This document shows, in pieces, positions 63,065-64,000 of a stretch of 64,000 nucleotides of DNA; within the stretch, counting starts at the first letter, position 1; each line of letters starts with the position of its first letter. Position numbers and translations under genes: made by a program. Source of the stretch: UBA7330 sp965243485 (GTDB lineage Bacteria; Bacteroidota; Bacteroidia; Cytophagales; Cyclobacteriaceae); assembly GCA_965243485.1 (NCBI GenBank), contig CBDEVP010000001.1:3100001-3164000 (forward strand). Direction: 5' to 3'. The notes beneath the pieces are model-generated. The model was not told where the DNA came from, ran no database searches, and saw only the letters and a program-made list of their open reading frames with translations.

Positions 63065-64000
63065 GTGCGAAAAAGTGAATCAATACATCATTTTATCCTG
63101 ATTTCAGGATTTTTAGTTTTTCTTCTGACAAATTGTTCTGACCAGAAAGTAGACTTCAACGCCGAGATACGCCCCATCCTGAATGAGAACTGCATGGCCT
63201 GTCACGGTGGTGTAAAACAATCCGGTGGCTTTGGTCTTGTATTTCGGGAAAATGCTCTTGGGAAAACTTCCAATGGCGTTTTTGCCATTGTTCCTGGAAA
63301 GCCTGACAAAAGTGAGATCATCCGAAGGATCAAACACGAGGATCCTGAAATGAGAATGCCTTTGGATGCGGACCCGCTGAGTGAGCACGAGATTGAATTG
63401 CTGACCCGATGGATCGAGCAGGGGGCTGAATGGGAAGACCACTGGGCATACCTGCCTCCGGAAGAACCTGAGATCCCTGAGAATGAGATCGAGTGGGGAA
63501 ATAATCCGATCGACCAGTTCATGCTGGAAAAGATGATCGAAAATGGGCTGGAGCCATCCGAAGAGGCTGATAAATATTCCCTGATCCGCCGTGTAAGCCT
63601 GGATCTCACAGGATTGCCACCCACGCTGGAAGAAGTGGATGCATACGTCAATGATGATTCTGAAGACGCCTATGAGAAAGTCGTGGACCGCTTACTGGAA
63701 TCCCCGGCCTACGGAGAACGCTGGGCCACCATGTGGCTGGATCTGGCCAGATATGCGGATTCGCGTGGTTATGAAAAAGACGCATTCCGGAGTATCTGGA
63801 AATACCGTGACTGGGTGATCAAAGCCTTTAATGAAGACAAACCTTTTGATGAATTTACCATCGAACAGCTGGCCGGCGATCTGCTTCCCGATCCGACCAT
63901 CGATCAGCTGGTGGCCACCGGATTCCATAGGAACACCCTGAATAATGATGAGGGGGGTACCTTCAACGAAGAATATAGAATTGCCCAGGTCATTGATCGC
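63065..64000 (+). CDS. Planctomycete-type cytochrome c / DUF1549 (PSD1) lipoprotein, partial
   Basis: Runs off the right edge after 312 codons. GTG start, signal peptide with lipobox LLTNC (Cys24). A c-type haem motif CMACH (Cys43, Cys46, His47) sits in EIRPILNENCMACHGG, the planctomycete cytochrome c domain, ending with LTRWIEQGAEW. Then HWAYLPPEEPEIP leads into DUF1549 (PIDQFMLEKMIENGLEPS, LIRRVSLDLTGLPPT, YGERWATMWLDLARYADSRGYEKD, IEQLAGDLLPDP). In full proteins DUF1553 follows. The family is envelope-located and best known in planctomycetes; its role is thought to be glycan-linked redox chemistry but is not settled. Confidence 0.9.
   Translation, partial: MRKSESIHHFILISGFLVFLLTNCSDQKVDFNAEIRPILNENCMACHGGVKQSGGFGLVFRENALGKTSNGVFAIVPGKPDKSEIIRRIKHEDPEMRMPLDADPLSEHEIELLTRWIEQGAEWEDHWAYLPPEEPEIPENEIEWGNNPIDQFMLEKMIENGLEPSEEADKYSLIRRVSLDLTGLPPTLEEVDAYVNDDSEDAYEKVVDRLLESPAYGERWATMWLDLARYADSRGYEKDAFRSIWKYRDWVIKAFNEDKPFDEFTIEQLAGDLLPDPTIDQLVATGFHRNTLNNDEGGTFNEEYRIAQVIDR

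Overview
The window reads as a chromosomal segment of a member of the Bacteroidota, most likely a marine or sediment Cytophagales-type bacterium. The support is family content: two complete ECF sigma / FecR / SusC / SusD sets, the gliding protein GldC, DUF3098 and DUF4199 proteins, LpxR-type lipid A deacylase, many lipoproteins with a Cys lipobox, and several exact matches to the Bacteroidota -7 promoter element TAnnTTTG in intergenic gaps. No rRNA, tRNA, CRISPR array, transposase or prophage gene was seen.

Layout. 1-8.5 kb: housekeeping and transport (partial sugar-nucleotide epimerase, iron-sulfur APS/PAPS reductase, a eukaryote-like 6-pyruvoyl-tetrahydropterin synthase overlapping folE, a potassium-dependent-type membrane pyrophosphatase, a divergent NRAMP transporter abutting a DUF2891 lipoprotein, DoxX). 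8.5-12.7 kb: a Phd/PIN toxin-antitoxin pair joined by an ATGA overlap to the ligase-associated DEXH helicase, a DUF2147 protein and PdeM; the partner ligase and exonuclease are not here. 12.8-19.9 kb: an ECF sigma with a probable anti-sigma, then a tightly overlapping run ftsX, DUF3098, uppP, truB, ribF, two M48 protease lipoproteins and gldC. 20-29.4 kb: a TonB-dependent receptor, a voltage-gated potassium-type channel with a zinc ribbon, a FAS1 lipoprotein, a TonB protein and small enzymes. 29.5-32.4 kb: bioF-bioD-bioA. 32.6-34.7 kb: a rhamnulose-phosphate aldolase/dehydrogenase fusion.

34.8-64 kb is accessory nutrient-uptake territory. SusCD set 1 (divergent ECF sigma, FecR, SusC, SusD) faces a CRTAC1/FG-GAP lipoprotein plus vanadium haloperoxidase operon. 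A block of ApbE, then YceI, SUMF1-fold and Gfo/Idh genes, and an esterase lies between the sets. SusCD set 2 is followed by a Tat-exported beta-helix-like protein, a sulfatase, an SGNH acetylesterase and the start of a planctomycete-type cytochrome c (DUF1549) protein. Together these suggest uptake and trimming of a sulfated, acetylated glycan, with STN-domain SusC proteins signalling through FecR to their own ECF sigma factors.

The most interesting signals are the toxin-antitoxin/helicase/PdeM operon with its palindromic operator, possible RNA structures in the spacers of both SusCD regulatory cassettes (including a possible pseudoknot), the DUF2891-NRAMP pair with replaced metal-binding residues, and the cytochrome-containing set 2 locus. 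All functional calls rest on motif recognition by eye; no database search was run.
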